The notes beneath the pieces were generated by a model. That model did no database searches and was not told the DNA's origin. It saw nothing but the letters and a program-made list of their open reading frames with translations. 64,000 nt of DNA from contig JANBPK010000008.1 of NCBI GenBank assembly GCA_027579435.1, positions 50,821-114,820 on the forward strand, given 5' to 3'. Below, piece by piece: positions 47,321 to 57,741 of this stretch. The position numbers and the translations under genes are program-made. Source of the stretch: Candolleomyces eurysporus (taxonomy: Eukaryota > Basidiomycota > Agaricomycetes > Agaricales > Psathyrellaceae). How positions within the stretch are numbered: the first letter of the stretch is position 1; every line of letters starts with the position of its first letter.

Positions 47321-48407
47321 TTATACAGAGATGGCTGGGGGTACGGTGAACTTGGCCAAAAGCTCGTCGAATCCTTCGGCTTTCTGGTTAACATCCACAA
47401 CAAGGGGATGTTCGGGATGGGCAGACACCAGCTGACTAGATGACGCGTGTGAGTCAAGTTGTCGTTGAGCAGTAGATTGAGTATTAATATACCTCCAATA
47501 TTCCTCTGTCTCAGTCTTTTTCAATGCGCCGAGTCCTCCGGCCACTACAATGGCTGCCAGCGTCTCTGCATCGTCTTTGTTCTGCTGCAGGGCTTCCTCG
47601 AGGTCGGACTTCGCCTCCTGTATTTCGTTACGCAACAGGCGAGTGACGCCACGAGCCGTGAGGAGATGGGAAGAGGTCATCGAAGGATTGGCCAGTTGCT
47701 CGGTGTAGAAGGATTGAGAGTTTGAATACCCATCCTTGCCGGTGGCGAGCCCGATGTTGGATTCGATCAATTGAAGAAGGAGGTCATCCTCTGCCCATCG
47801 TTTGGATCGCTCAAACTGTTTCTTCGCAAGGTCCGGGCGGTTGATAGAGAGATAAACTTGGACTATGACAGCTACCCTGGGGTATCATCAGGAAATTTGA
47901 CAGGCCATGGGCAATATGACAAACTTACGCCTCCAAGTCCTCTGTTTCCGTTCCCAATGTCTCCAGCGCTTCCTCGACTTCTCCTGCACGTGCGAATGCA
48001 GTTCCTGCTAGCACCCGGACCAAAGCCTTCTCCCTTTCAGTGCCCTCCGATTCGTCTTCTATCTCCACGGAGAGATCGCGGAGCTCTTCCAATGCAGCAT
48101 CCTTAGCTGCAGAATCAGCGGCGGCGACGTACCGCGCTAACGACGCGACTGCCTTTAGGGCCACGTTTTCAGAGTCCTCGGGTATCAGTTTCAACGCAGA
48201 CTTTGGATCATTGAGTGCGATGTGCGACCGGGCCTTGTACAACAAAGCTGCGTTGTAGTCTGGCGAGTTCACATCTGGTAGGGGTACATTGAGGAGAGAT
48301 TTATAGGCGCCTATCAACGATATGAGTTATATGATTCATGAATTCACATAAAATGCTATACCAAGAATGAATTGTTGTTTTACGTGGTAGATTTCTGACG
48401 ATTCCAT
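47321..48407 (-). CDS. SEC28: Coatomer subunit epsilon
   Basis: COPI vesicle-coat subunit (epsilon-COP, yeast Sec28) stabilising alpha-COP in Golgi-to-ER retrograde traffic. Four exons (minus): 48362-48407, 47929-48310, 47493-47876, 47321-47435; 927 nt, 308 residues, the family's normal length. Starts MESSEIYHVKQQFILGAYKS. TPR-like helical repeats run throughout: YNAALLYKARSHIALNDPKS, VAVIVQVYLSINRPDLAKKQ, LRNEIQEAKSDLEEALQQNK, and the family end QLVSAHPEHPLVVDVNQKAE..FDELLAKF. All introns are 50-57 nt with canonical borders. The gene lies next to the accessory block but looks single and intact. Confidence 0.9.
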
Positions 48408-49472
48408 CGTTGCAGCTGAAGGACGTGCACCATGCAGGTTCGTTGAGGCTGTCGTGGCCATGCTTAGTCAGCCGGATCAATGCATTCACCTCCGTCTCTG
48501 ATCCGTCGTCCGTGGTCATCCTCCGAGGCAGCATCCAAACTGAGACACAATGAAGTGTTGACATGGACTGCAATGACGCAAAGAAAGAGATTCTTGATGA
48601 TATGCGGATGAGGTGGTTGTCCTTCAGTGTGACATTCTTCCTGAATTTTTTCTCCTCTAGTGCCAGAAGGGGACCGGACGATAGCCGTTAGTAGTCCTGC
48701 AAGCGGATAGAAGAACAACTCGATTATCCTGTCACGTTGTGAGCCGTATTTGTCGCTCGCTCGGCACATGAACAAAACTTTTCCTACAGTCTCAGGTACG
48801 AGGGACAAGCTTGAGAGATGATTGAAGCTCTGTGTTCGTATGTTAAATGAATACTAGTAGTCTTTCGGCTGAGAGGGGAGTCCGTTGTGGAAGGGAGGCT
48901 TAAGGTAAGGAGAAGGGGAAAATAGCAGTCAGTGTGAGATGACGACTATGCGATCTATGAAGGAGTTTAGCGAAGCTAGGACGTAGGTTTCAATGATGCA
49001 ACGTCCTTGGTAGAGTGGAGATGAGAGGGTCGTCCGGCTCTACGGGCCTACCTAGGGAAGAGTCCCAAGCGTTCTTCCCGAATGAAAGTTCTTTTAGAGC
49101 TGGTGATCTATGTGTTGCAACGAGTAGCATTGACATGGATTGAAACGGATATTTCGCTGGCGGGTGTATTGCCTTGTGGTGCTTGTGGTGTGAAGCATGA
49201 TAAGAAAATGCAGTCAAAGAGTGCAGATTCTAGGTTAGGTTTGGGGTTTTGGAGATCGTAAAGTTCAGGTTTTGGACGAGGTTGTAGTGCGTTTAATGCC
49301 TCTCTTGGCAGGATTCACAGAAAACATACAGTATATCATTAATCTCTTCTTCGCTTATACTCCTCTAGAAAACTACAGACACGATAAAAATAAAAGCTAC
49401 ATTGTAGGTAAAAGAACGAAAAGGATAACTTAAAAAGCCAGAAGATCGAATAAAAATTCCCCAAGCAAATCC
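48408..49472. other. 1.1 kb intergenic region
   Basis: Between the SEC28 start and the CCC2 stop. Antisense frames of 75-115 codons (for example 48464-48808 minus) have no recognisable domain and no convincing start or splice structure. Holds the SEC28 promoter and CCC2 3' UTR. Confidence 0.4.
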
Positions 49473-52400
49473 TCATACTCTCGACTCCATCTCCACAGGA
49501 AGCTGGCTGTACCCATCCGCCTGTCTCGAGCTCACCGGTCCAGCACTAAACAGCCCCCTCATACTTGTCAAAAGCGTCGCCGACTGATCCACGAACATGC
49601 CCGTCCACCCAGCGCCACTCGTCCCACCCGTAGGCATCTCGAGCATACCATCCAACCCACGTCCACTAGCAGGTGCCACAGCTCCCTGGGGCATAACACT
49701 ACTCTCCGGCCTCCTCCACCGCCTCAACAAAAGCGAGCTCCCCACAACACTAACACTCGAAAACGCCATCGCCGCGCCCGCCAACATGGGGTGCATATAC
49801 AACCCAAAAGGCAAGAACACACCCATCGCCAACGGGATCCCCAGCACGTTGTAAACACACGCCCAAATCATGTTCCTCCTAATCGTGCTAAAGATCGTGC
49901 GCGACAGGTGCAGCGCCGCAACCACATCCAACAAATCCGAGCGCATAAGCACAATATCCGCAGCCTCGATCGCCACCGACGTCCCAGACGACAACGCGAT
50001 CCCCACCGTCGCAGCCACCAGCGCGGGCGAGTCGTTAATCCCGTCCCCGACCATCGCCGTACCGGTCGGCTTCCCCCTCCGCGCTTCCGCGTCCTTCTTC
50101 ATGAGCTCCGCAACCATGGACGCTTTGCCCTTGGGACTCATGCTCGCCCAGACGCCTTCAGGCCGGATCCCGACCTGCTTCGCCACAGCGACCGCGGTCG
50201 CCCGCCCGTCGCCCGTCATCATGTTGACCTCAATACCCATCTTCTCCAGCGCCTTGATCGCATATTTACTCGACGGCTTAGGTTCATCCGCGAGCGAGAC
50301 CGCGAGTATCGGCCGCAGATGCAGACTGGGATCGTCCTGACGGAGGACGGACACGAAGATGACAGTCCGCCCCAGAGAGGTCTCCTGCTTCTCGTAAGCG
50401 ACGAGGGAGGTGGGGATGTACCGGTGCGCCTCGCTCTCCGCGTGCAGAGCTTCCCCGCCCATCCCGCCCGACATCATGTGCGCAGCCGAGCCCGACGTGC
50501 TCCTCGTCGACGTTGCGAATCGCGAGCTCCCGACGAAGACAGAGTAAGTCTTTCCACCGCACCGGACTTTGGCTTTGACACCTTCGCCTGTGATGCTCTC
50601 GAATTCTTGGATCGTAGCCTCGGGTGCGTCTCCAGAGGTCCCAAGGAGCTCTTTGCCGTACGTCGCGATAGCCTTGGCCAATGGATGTTCGGACCGAGCT
50701 TCAGTCGCACTGACCATCGCAATGACAGTCCTGCGACCCGTAACGCCATCCGCAGAGAACCCATCCAGACCCGTGTCACCTCCGTACACCTCCTCATCCA
50801 ACGCCTCCCTGCGCTTATCCTTGTCCGTATGCGGTGGTGCCCAATGCAAACCGACAACGCTTAGCTTGCCGACGGTCACAGTGCCCGTCTTGTCGAGGAC
50901 GATTCGGGTGATATGCCGACTCGCTTCGAGTGCCCGTCCGCCTTTGATGAGTATCCCATTCTTGGCTCCCATACCCGTGCCGACCATAATAGCAGTGGGC
51001 GTCGCCAACCCGAGCGCACAAGGGCACGCCACAACGACAACGCTGATACACATCTGCAAACACACCGCAAGCTTGCTCGCGCCCTTGGTATGGATGAACA
51101 TCCCGGGGAGCTTGTCTTCGGGTACGATGGCCGTGACCAGCACCCACAAAAGGAGAGTGACGAGTGCGAGGCCAATGACGGTAGGCACAAAGTACCCCGC
51201 GACGCGATCTGCGAATGCCTGGATCGGGGCTTTGGACGTCTGGGCCTCTTCCACGAGTCTCACGATCTGCGAGAGGGCTGTGTCCTTGCCAGCGCGGGTG
51301 ACGAGCATGTCGAAGGTGCCCAGCCCGTTGACTGTGCCCCCGATAACGCTGTCTCCGACTTGTTTCAGGACGGGCACGGCTTCACCGGTGATGGCACTCT
51401 CGTCTACGCTGGAGGAGCCTTTGAGGACGGTACCGTCGGCGGGGATCTTGTCTCCAGGGACGAGCTTGACGATGTCCCCGACCTCCACCAGTTCTGTTGG
51501 GACTTTCTTCTCTTGGGTGCATGCTGGTGCGTCGGTGTAGATGGTGGCCATTGAAGGCGCCAAGGACATAAGATCCGTCAACGCCGCGCTGGTCTTCCCT
51601 TTTGCCGTATTCTCCAGGTATCTCCCGAGGGAGACGAACATGAAGAGCATGGTGCTGGTTTCGAAGAAAAGGAAAGGCTTGTAGCCCGGGGTGGTGTTGA
51701 AAAGAGCCAAGAAGAGGACGGCGACACTGTAAAAGTAGGCTGCCGAAGTGCCAATGACGATGAGCACGTCCATCGTCGCTGACTTGTGTTTGAGAGCTTT
51801 GAAAGCGCTTTGGTACCACTTTCCTCCAACCCAGAACTGTGCGGGGGTAGTTATCAGGAAGGAGAGAAGGTCGCCAAGATAGAGTCCGTTGACGATGTGA
51901 TAGTGGCAAAATGGTTTCAAGAAGGGGATATGTTTGCAAACCATGGCGAGGAAGAAGACGGGTACCGCGAATGCCAAGGCCCACAGGAATCGTGAACGCC
52001 ATTCCAGGACCTCCTTCGTGCGAGTGAGTGACTGGAGTTGGGTAGCATTCTGGTTTGAAGGGTCGGAAGCGAGGATGGCGTCGAAGCCCATGTCGGATAT
52101 ATGTTCAACCATATCTCGGGGAGATATCTGTGAGCGGTCAAAGTGGACGGTGCAGGTTTCTGTAGAAAGGGAGACGGAGACGGATGTGATGCCTGGGACT
52201 GCACCCAGTCCAGACTCGATGGTGGAAGTGCAGCTTCCGCAAGTCATGCCATATATTTGGAGTTGGACGACGTCGGCGCGGGCTNGGGGGGATGAGGGTG
52301 GCATCAAAACCGATATCCGAGATTTCCTGCAGAGAGAGATAAGATGGGGGATGGATATGAGGGAGATGGCACACACCTCGATGATCTTGGGCACTGTCCA

Positions 52401-52673
52401 GAGGGAAGGGTCATACTCGACGACGCCGCGCTCGGCCAGCAGAGCGACTTTGATCGACTGGATGCCCTTCTGGTCCCTCAGCATTCCTTCGATGGCCTGT
52501 GGGTCGTCGTCAGCTGGGTCCNGGGGGTGCCTGGACGGTGAACATACCTCCACGCAGGCGCCACAGGTCATGCCTTCGATCCGGAGCTCACATTTCTCGA
52601 TACCGGGCTGCTGCTTGACATCGTTCAGCGGTACTGTTTCCTCTGGGTCGTCCTGGAGGGATATGGGCTGCAT
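49473..52673 (-). CDS. CCC2: Copper-transporting P1B-type ATPase
   Basis: Pumps Cu(I) into the late secretory pathway to load multicopper enzymes (Fet3-type oxidases, laccases). Exons (minus): 52548-52673, 52377-52496, 49473-52326; 1,032 residues once the N at 52285 is ignored. Two N-terminal metal-binding domains: IEGMTCGACVE (split by intron 1) and IYGMTCGSCTSTIESGLGAV. Then TM helices, the actuator TGEAVPV, the copper-selective CPC in VVVACPCALGLATPT, the phosphorylation site DKTGTVTVGKL, the SEHPLAKAI histidine-proline motif, MTGDGRATAVAVA, and the hinge MVGDGINDSPALVAA. The second N (52522) lies in intron 1. Divergent from COQ3. Strongly GC-biased codons create long spurious antisense frames. 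Confidence 0.93.
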   Translation of the reverse strand: MQPISLQDDPEETVPLNDVKQQPGIEKCELRIEGMTCGACVEVCSPSRHPXDPADDDPQAIEGMLRDQKGIQSIKVALLAERGVVEYDPSLWTVPKIIEVCAISLISIPHLISLCRKSRISVLMPPSSPXARADVVQLQIYGMTCGSCTSTIESGLGAVPGITSVSVSLSTETCTVHFDRSQISPRDMVEHISDMGFDAILASDPSNQNATQLQSLTRTKEVLEWRSRFLWALAFAVPVFFLAMVCKHIPFLKPFCHYHIVNGLYLGDLLSFLITTPAQFWVGGKWYQSAFKALKHKSATMDVLIVIGTSAAYFYSVAVLFLALFNTTPGYKPFLFFETSTMLFMFVSLGRYLENTAKGKTSAALTDLMSLAPSMATIYTDAPACTQEKKVPTELVEVGDIVKLVPGDKIPADGTVLKGSSSVDESAITGEAVPVLKQVGDSVIGGTVNGLGTFDMLVTRAGKDTALSQIVRLVEEAQTSKAPIQAFADRVAGYFVPTVIGLALVTLLLWVLVTAIVPEDKLPGMFIHTKGASKLAVCLQMCISVVVVACPCALGLATPTAIMVGTGMGAKNGILIKGGRALEASRHITRIVLDKTGTVTVGKLSVVGLHWAPPHTDKDKRREALDEEVYGGDTGLDGFSADGVTGRRTVIAMVSATEARSEHPLAKAIATYGKELLGTSGDAPEATIQEFESITGEGVKAKVRCGGKTYSVFVGSSRFATSTRSTSGSAAHMMSGGMGGEALHAESEAHRYIPTSLVAYEKQETSLGRTVIFVSVLRQDDPSLHLRPILAVSLADEPKPSSKYAIKALEKMGIEVNMMTGDGRATAVAVAKQVGIRPEGVWASMSPKGKASMVAELMKKDAEARRGKPTGTAMVGDGINDSPALVAATVGIALSSGTSVAIEAADIVLMRSDLLDVVAALHLSRTIFSTIRRNMIWACVYNVLGIPLAMGVFLPFGLYMHPMLAGAAMAFSSVSVVGSSLLLRRWRRPESSVMPQGAVAPASGRGLDGMLEMPTGGTSGAGWTGMFVDQSATLLTSMRGLFSAGPVSSRQADGYSQLPVEMESRV

Positions 52674-53069
52674 TGATTGGGAGGTGGTGGGAGAGAGGGG
52701 GGGCCGTGGCCGCGGCCCAGATTGTGTTTATGAAGCCTGGCATTGGCAGTAATCAAGACCGAGACCGCAAGGCACGGGGTGAAAGGATGATATAACGTGT
52801 TCCTAGGCGGCTTGGGAGAAAGATCGGAGTAAGGGCTGTCCCCGTCTGGAGGGCTTGGAATGAGAAGGGCTGGTGGGACAATTAGTAACGAGATATGAGG
52901 GCAACAAGAATGGATTATTAACTTGATTTGCGCCTGCGCTAGAAATGCCCAACGTGGAAGGAGAGAGCGGACAATGCGGACAATTGACAGCGGCAGTTCC
53001 GCCGAACAATGCCCAAACATGCTTTGTCATCACTATTTGCCCACGCTCCTTCTTCCTGCACTGGCTGCC
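52674..53069. promoter_or_regulatory. Divergent promoter region CCC2/COQ3
   Basis: 396 bp between divergent starts. A frame continuous with COQ3 reaches back to 52923, but the residues there do not look like a mitochondrial leader, so it is treated as promoter/leader. No specific motif was identified. Confidence 0.4.
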
Positions 53070-54135
53070 ATGGCCATGCACTCCTCGCGACGCGCTCTGA
53101 CGCGTTTCAGCGGGCTACTCAGGCAACGCAGGGCAATCCACGCCGCAGCACAGGCCTCGACAGTCAACGATGCAGAGATATCCCACTTCTCTCGTCTCTC
53201 CTCAGAATGGTGGGACGAGTCGGGCGAATTTTCGTTCTTGCATCGGATGAATCCAGTCCGTGTCCAATTTATCCAAGAGAAGCTCGCCGAAATCGCCCGG
53301 GATGAGGCACCAGATGGTGGAGCAGATATCCAGCCAGGCACAATCCTCAAAGGACTCGACGTCCTTGACATTGGCTGTGGAGGGGGACTACTGTCAGAGG
53401 TACGTTAGAGGTCACCCGACTTTCTGAATCCGGGACTCGACTACTCACGTCTGTCTCTCATAGAGCTTGGCACGGCTGGGGGCCAGAACCGTCGGTATCG
53501 ATGCATCAGACGCCAACATCGCGATTGCATCTCTCCATGCCTCCGCGGACCCAAGTTTCCGTCTCTCATCGTCTGCTTTCACCCTACCCCACTCCTCCAA
53601 TTCCCGTAACTCTCTCACCTACCTTCATACTACCACATCTGCATTGCTCGACCCGACATCTCTCGAGGCTTCCCCCTTGATAGTTCCGCGTCAATATGAC
53701 GTCGTGACCTCCCTCGAAGTCCTCGAACACGTCTCCAACCCCGCCCACTTCCTCAGCGAATGCTGTTCCTTGGTCAAACCAGGCGGCCACCTCTTCCTCT
53801 CCACCATGGCTCGCACGCCCCTCGCCTACGCTCTCACCATCCTCTTCGCCGAGCACATCTCCGGAAAAGTGTCCAAAGGAACACATACGTTTAGCAAGTA
53901 CGTCAACCCGGATGAGTTGCTCGACTTTTTCAAAGAATACCCTCCGAACGAGCACCAAAAGTGGATTGAGCCCAGTGCAAAGACATATATTCCTCGACAC
54001 CAGGCAGAAGTTAGAGGTCTCATTTATAACCCGTTAAGTGCGAGTTGGATTTTGGCACCGAGGAATTCGTTGCTCGGTGCTCAGTGTAATTATATCTTCT
54101 GGGTCCGCAAGCCGTATGCACCCTCCACAATATAA
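53070..54135 (+). CDS. COQ3: Ubiquinone biosynthesis O-methyltransferase, mitochondrial
   Basis: SAM-dependent enzyme performing both O-methylations of coenzyme Q synthesis on the matrix side of the inner mitochondrial membrane. Two exons: 53070-53399 and 53464-54135 (333 residues). The ATG at 53070 gives MAMHSSRRALTRFSGLLRQR, an Arg-rich, acid-free amphipathic mitochondrial leader; the frame is open upstream to 52923 but without leader character. Family motifs: HFSRLSSEWWDESGEFSFLH, MNPVRVQFI, motif I LDVLDIGCGGGLLSE (interrupted by the intron right after the Glu), GIDASDANI, YDVVTSLEVLEHV, PGGHLFLSTMARTPLAYALT. An insertion of ~30 residues (HSSNSRNSLTYLHTTTSALL region) sits before YDVV. Confidence 0.92.
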
Positions 54136-54396
54136 CTCCTGCCATGCGTTGAAGCGCGTCTATACATATGTCATACCTGTAGTTCCGTTTGAGGAAGTCA
54201 ATAATCATCCCGAGCCCGTGTCACCATCCCAAGCGAGAGCGAAGCGCGTTAATCGATCCGAGTTCTCGATACAACCAACCTACATACCTTCAATCCGCTT
54301 CTCTCTGCCTTTTCTTTCTTTCTTTCTCAGTCTTTCTTTTGGAATTCCCACTCAAATCAAGATCGACACCAATCTTATCAAGTAACGTACGTACGG

Positions 54397-55683
54397 ATGG
54401 CCGCCAACATAGGAAGCGTCTTCCTAGGAGACCGCCAACGAATCCGCCACTTCTCATCATCCACCACCCACTCATCCTCCACCCCTCCCTCTTCACCACC
54501 ACCCAACGGAGCGAGCGGGATGGCAGGGAGAACCTCGTCGCCGTTGAGCCATAGCTTTGACGACCTCGGCGTGGACCAGGATGTGGCCGACTCCTCTCCC
54601 TCGTCTTCCTCCAAGCGGGGAGGCTCGAGCCGGGAGGGCCTGAAAGCGCACCTGAGAGACCTGCCGCCTGAAGCGAAGAGGAAGCCCATAGACCCTGAGC
54701 TGGCGCTTGAGCTGCGGGTGCGGTGGTTGGAGGCGATCGTTCTGGGGCTGAAGCAGCCACAAGATCCAACGGGACCAGGAACAGGAGTGGGAGCGGGGCG
54801 AAAAGGCAAGGGCAAAGAACCCGCACCGGCCAGTCTCCTCAAGCACGGCGAGACCCTGTTGCGGCTAGCCGAGAACGTGCAGAAGCAGCTGGAGAGTGCG
54901 GTGGAGGGGAACGAGGGGTTGAGGAAGTTTATGGATAAATGTGCGTGTGTTCAGCCCCCTATTCTTCCTCTCTCATCGCGTCTTTCCTGCTTTATTCTTC
55001 GGTGAAACGGAGACTTACTAACTAACCAACCGCTTACTTCAATCCTCATGTACAGATGACCAACACGCCCACTTCCTCACCCCCTCCTTTGCACTATCAG
55101 GCGTCCTCCCAGACGATGCAGGATCACCCGCCTCGTACTACTCTAACCTTACACCAGAAGAAATCGACGCGTTCCTCGCAGAGATGGAGCCTGACATACG
55201 CGCCGCGGACCGTGATATGCGAGAGATCGACGAGCTCGTGAAGAAAGGTGCTACAAGTACCGGGAAGCTCTCCGGTTAGTTCTCCATGACTTGCATATCA
55301 TGCTGCCCGAGTCGTGCTAACCACCGTGTTTTTTTTTTTTTTGATACTGGATGATAGATTATGAACAACTCGAGCCGCGTCTCGACAAACTACTAAAAGC
55401 TAATACGGCTGATATCGAGCTTGCGGCCTCGTTAGAACGGAGGATTGCAAACTTGATGCAGAAACATGCCACAAGTGTACGTTTTCGTCGTGCTCTGCTC
55501 TTGCTTGACCTCTCTCATACTTTTTGCTGAACCTTCCATGCTTGCCCCTTCATCTCGCAGGTCGATACGCTGTCAGAACTCTTCGTCGCGTGGGACGACG
55601 CGATAACGGGTGCGGAGGACACAATTGTGCAGCTTGAGAGGGAGAAGGAGGAGAGAAAGAGGCTTGGGCTTGAATCTGAGTAG
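54397..55683 (+). CDS. Uncharacterised coiled-coil protein
   Basis: Four exons: 54397-54940, 55056-55274, 55358-55476, 55561-55683; 1,005 nt, 334 residues, phases all consistent. The N-terminal third is Ser/Pro-rich and likely disordered (FSSSTTHSSSTPPSSPPP). The rest is helical and charged: ELALELRVRWLEAIVLGLKQ, HGETLLRLAENVQKQLESAV, LTPEEIDAFLAEMEPDIRAA, DYEQLEPRLDKLLKANTADI, and the end EDTIVQLEREKEERKRLGLE. It looks like a conserved fungal protein that forms a coiled-coil complex, but I cannot assign a family, and no catalytic motif is visible. Intron 2 contains a run of ~15 T. Confidence 0.75.
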
Positions 55684-55984
55684 ACGCTATTGTGATATAT
55701 TGTATCTCTATTTACACTACCTCAAGAGGTGATATACCTGCTTTTTAACTGGTCAACCAGTCGATGGACCAAACGACTGGCAAAACTTCCTTGACTACGC
55801 GTTAAAGGGTGCACAGGGCAAAACCAAGATAACATTCATCACAAACCACACTATAATACAACACAAGAACGCACCCGGAGGGGTGGGTTTCGTGGATATA
55901 CCTGCGTACATCACATCATACAACATCTAGTACAAATACAGATATCAATACAGATAATTCGATTGAGTGAGCTTTCGTTAAATT
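55684..55984. other. Convergent intergenic region
   Basis: 301 bp between two convergent stops, consistent with overlapping or adjacent 3' UTRs. No gene seen. Confidence 0.4.
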
Positions 55985-57477
55985 TCAAGATCCCCGTCCG
56001 CCGCGACCTCGCCCACGCCCTCCCCGTCCACGAGGACCACCACCGCCCCCACCTCCGCGCCCAGCTCCTTCAGCACCTCCTGCGGGTGTTGAACCGCCTC
56101 GTCCGCGGTTATTGGGACCTCCTCCTCCCCCTCGTCCGCGACCTGCTGGTTTGTCCACAGCCGGGGCGTCCTGTTCGGCAGCGGCGGTACTAGATTGTTT
56201 AGTATCCGCTCCTGCTGCCACAGCCTGCTCGGTGGTCGCGGGGGGGGTTTGCAGCATTTGATTGAGAAGGACGTTTCTGGTGGTGCCCTCCTTGGTTAGC
56301 GAACCCGCCCCGTCCTCCCCGACCGAACCGCACAGACGGCGGGACGAGAGAAAGGGCCGAGAAACCCGAAGCTAGCAGGTCTGCTGCAGTGGTCGATGGG
56401 GGCAGGAGAGGTTTGGCAGTGGCCGGAGGGGTGGCTGCTGGTGGGAGGATGGACGAAACGGGCGGGCGGGGTGTGGCTTCGGGGTCCTGGTCTATTGCCA
56501 TCCTGTTATTCGATCTTGCGTTGTTGGTATTTGTGCTGTCTGGTATGCGGATAGCTGGGGTTGCGGTCGCGGTGTAATCGTCTTCGCCCCCGGATGAGTT
56601 GTCGTCGTCGTCGTCGTCTTCGTCGCTGTCTTCATCGACGTCCATCTTTTCGCGGAACGTGTCTTTGTCGACGTCCATGCGGGCATTAGCGTTGGCGTTT
56701 GCTTTCGAAGACTCTCGGGGCTTCCATTTGCCTCGTATCATGCTCGCTCCTTCGCCCCACTTCTTGAGCAGGCCTCCGACGCCTTTGTTCGTGACCGCGA
56801 AGAAGTATTCTTTGGGGTATCCATGGGCTGAGATAAGGTGGAGCCTTCGGTTTTTCGGGTTCGCAAAGAGGCGCGTGCAGCTCGCTAGATGGCAAGCAAA
56901 CTGATCATAATAGAAAGTTTCCTCGAGTCAGTGGCAGATGAGGTACAAATCCAAAGACAAAGGAGACGCACGATCTTGTCTCCTCGTTCCTTCCGCATAG
57001 CTGCAAGTGGGTCATGGTTCTCCGTTTGGTGCTACGGACACGGGGGACGGGCACTGTGAGCCTGTGAATGAGAGATGTGAAAGAAAAACGGCGTACCAAT
57101 TCCAGTAATCGTGCATCTGGAAAGACACACCCACATCCAGGCTGCTCACACACATGTGCATGATAGGTCGCATAATGCGACTCTAGCTCTTTCGTATTCG
57201 CAAGCGGCGTCGGTCGGTGGTTGCACGTCGGGGGTAAAGTGCATAACAGCGGGTGCGATGCCGACGCTGACGCTTTCGAGGTCTGATCATGAGCAGCATC
57301 TTTCGTCGACGCAGGGGGCGGCGAAGCTGATATTCGCGTAGATTTATGGACTACATGTTGTCCCGATTTCGTCGATGATCCAGACGATTGGGACGAGGCT
57401 CGATGGCGCTTCGAGGTGACGGTGACTGGCTGGAAAGCTGTCGCGGAGCTCATCGATCCTGCATAACCTGCTTTCAA
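55985..57477 (-). CDS. ZNF511-like C2H2 zinc-finger protein with RGG tail
   Basis: Three exons (minus): 57097-57477, 56972-57031, 55985-56900. Start at 57477 (MKAGYAGSM) or at the following Met, 57453 (MSSATAFQPV). The three-finger core matches the ZNF511 family: CTLPPTCNHRPTPLANTKELESH, then CEQPGCGCVFPDARLLELHQ (across intron 1), then FACHLASCTRLFANPKNRRL ahead of HLISAHGYPKEYF. After it come an acidic Asp-run (codon repeat near 56600-56630) and a C-terminal RGG/GRG box typical of RNA-binding proteins. One frame slip exists: in the GGG run at 56304-56306 one G too many separates PPSVRFGRGGRGG from SLTKEGTTRNVLLNQMLQTP. Without it exon 3 is 915 nt and the protein is 451 residues. Function in the family is poorly known, probably nucleic-acid binding. 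Confidence 0.8.
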
Positions 57478-57504
57478 TTAAGCGCCCGCCTCCCCGGCTG
57501 AGCG

Positions 57505-57542
57505 CAGCTTTGTTTGGGTTTCAAGCTGGTGACAAACACTGG
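57505..57542. repeat. 38-bp dispersed repeat, copy 1
   Basis: Begins CAGCTTTGTTTGGGTTTCAA and ends GACAAACACTGG. It matches 63558-63595 at 37 of 38 positions in the same orientation, with unrelated flanks. It lies 18 bp outside the left target duplication of the transposon. Confidence 0.8.
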
Positions 57543-57560
57543 GCAGGGTTCAAATACTTA

Positions 57561-57568
57561 GCTTCAAC
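57561..57568. repeat. Target-site duplication, left
   Basis: GCTTCAAC, identical to 62614-62621. An 8-bp duplication fits P-element, hAT and some other cut-and-paste superfamilies. Confidence 0.85.
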
Positions 57569-57594
57569 CAAGGGGCGACCAGCCGAGCAGCGCC
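57569..57594 (+). repeat. Left terminal inverted repeat of transposon
   Basis: 26 bp beginning CAAGGGGCGACCAGCC, a perfect inverse of 62588-62613. The next base inside differs (57595 versus 62587), which sets the repeat length. Confidence 0.92.
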
Positions 57595-57741
57595 CGTATG
57601 GCAACCTGAACGGGATTTTTAATGTTTTGGTTGTGGGGTCATAGCCTGGCCATCACGGCATTGATGTGGCCATCATTCCCCGATAGTGGCATGGCCACTT
57701 CAAAAATTCATAGCTCGAAACGAGAGTACATGTACATAGTC

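Noticed and set aside
48464..48808. 114-codon minus-strand ORF upstream of SEC28
   Set aside because: No domain, no supporting exon structure; most likely chance.
49791..51554. Long plus-strand ORFs (357, 323 and 213 codons) opposite CCC2
   Set aside because: They lie antisense to clearly conserved P-type ATPase motifs. Their Arg/Pro/His-rich composition is the usual shadow of GC-biased codons.
55328..55342. Run of about 15 T as a terminator or poly(A) signal
   Set aside because: It lies inside intron 2 of the coiled-coil gene, near the acceptor, and is probably just its pyrimidine tract.
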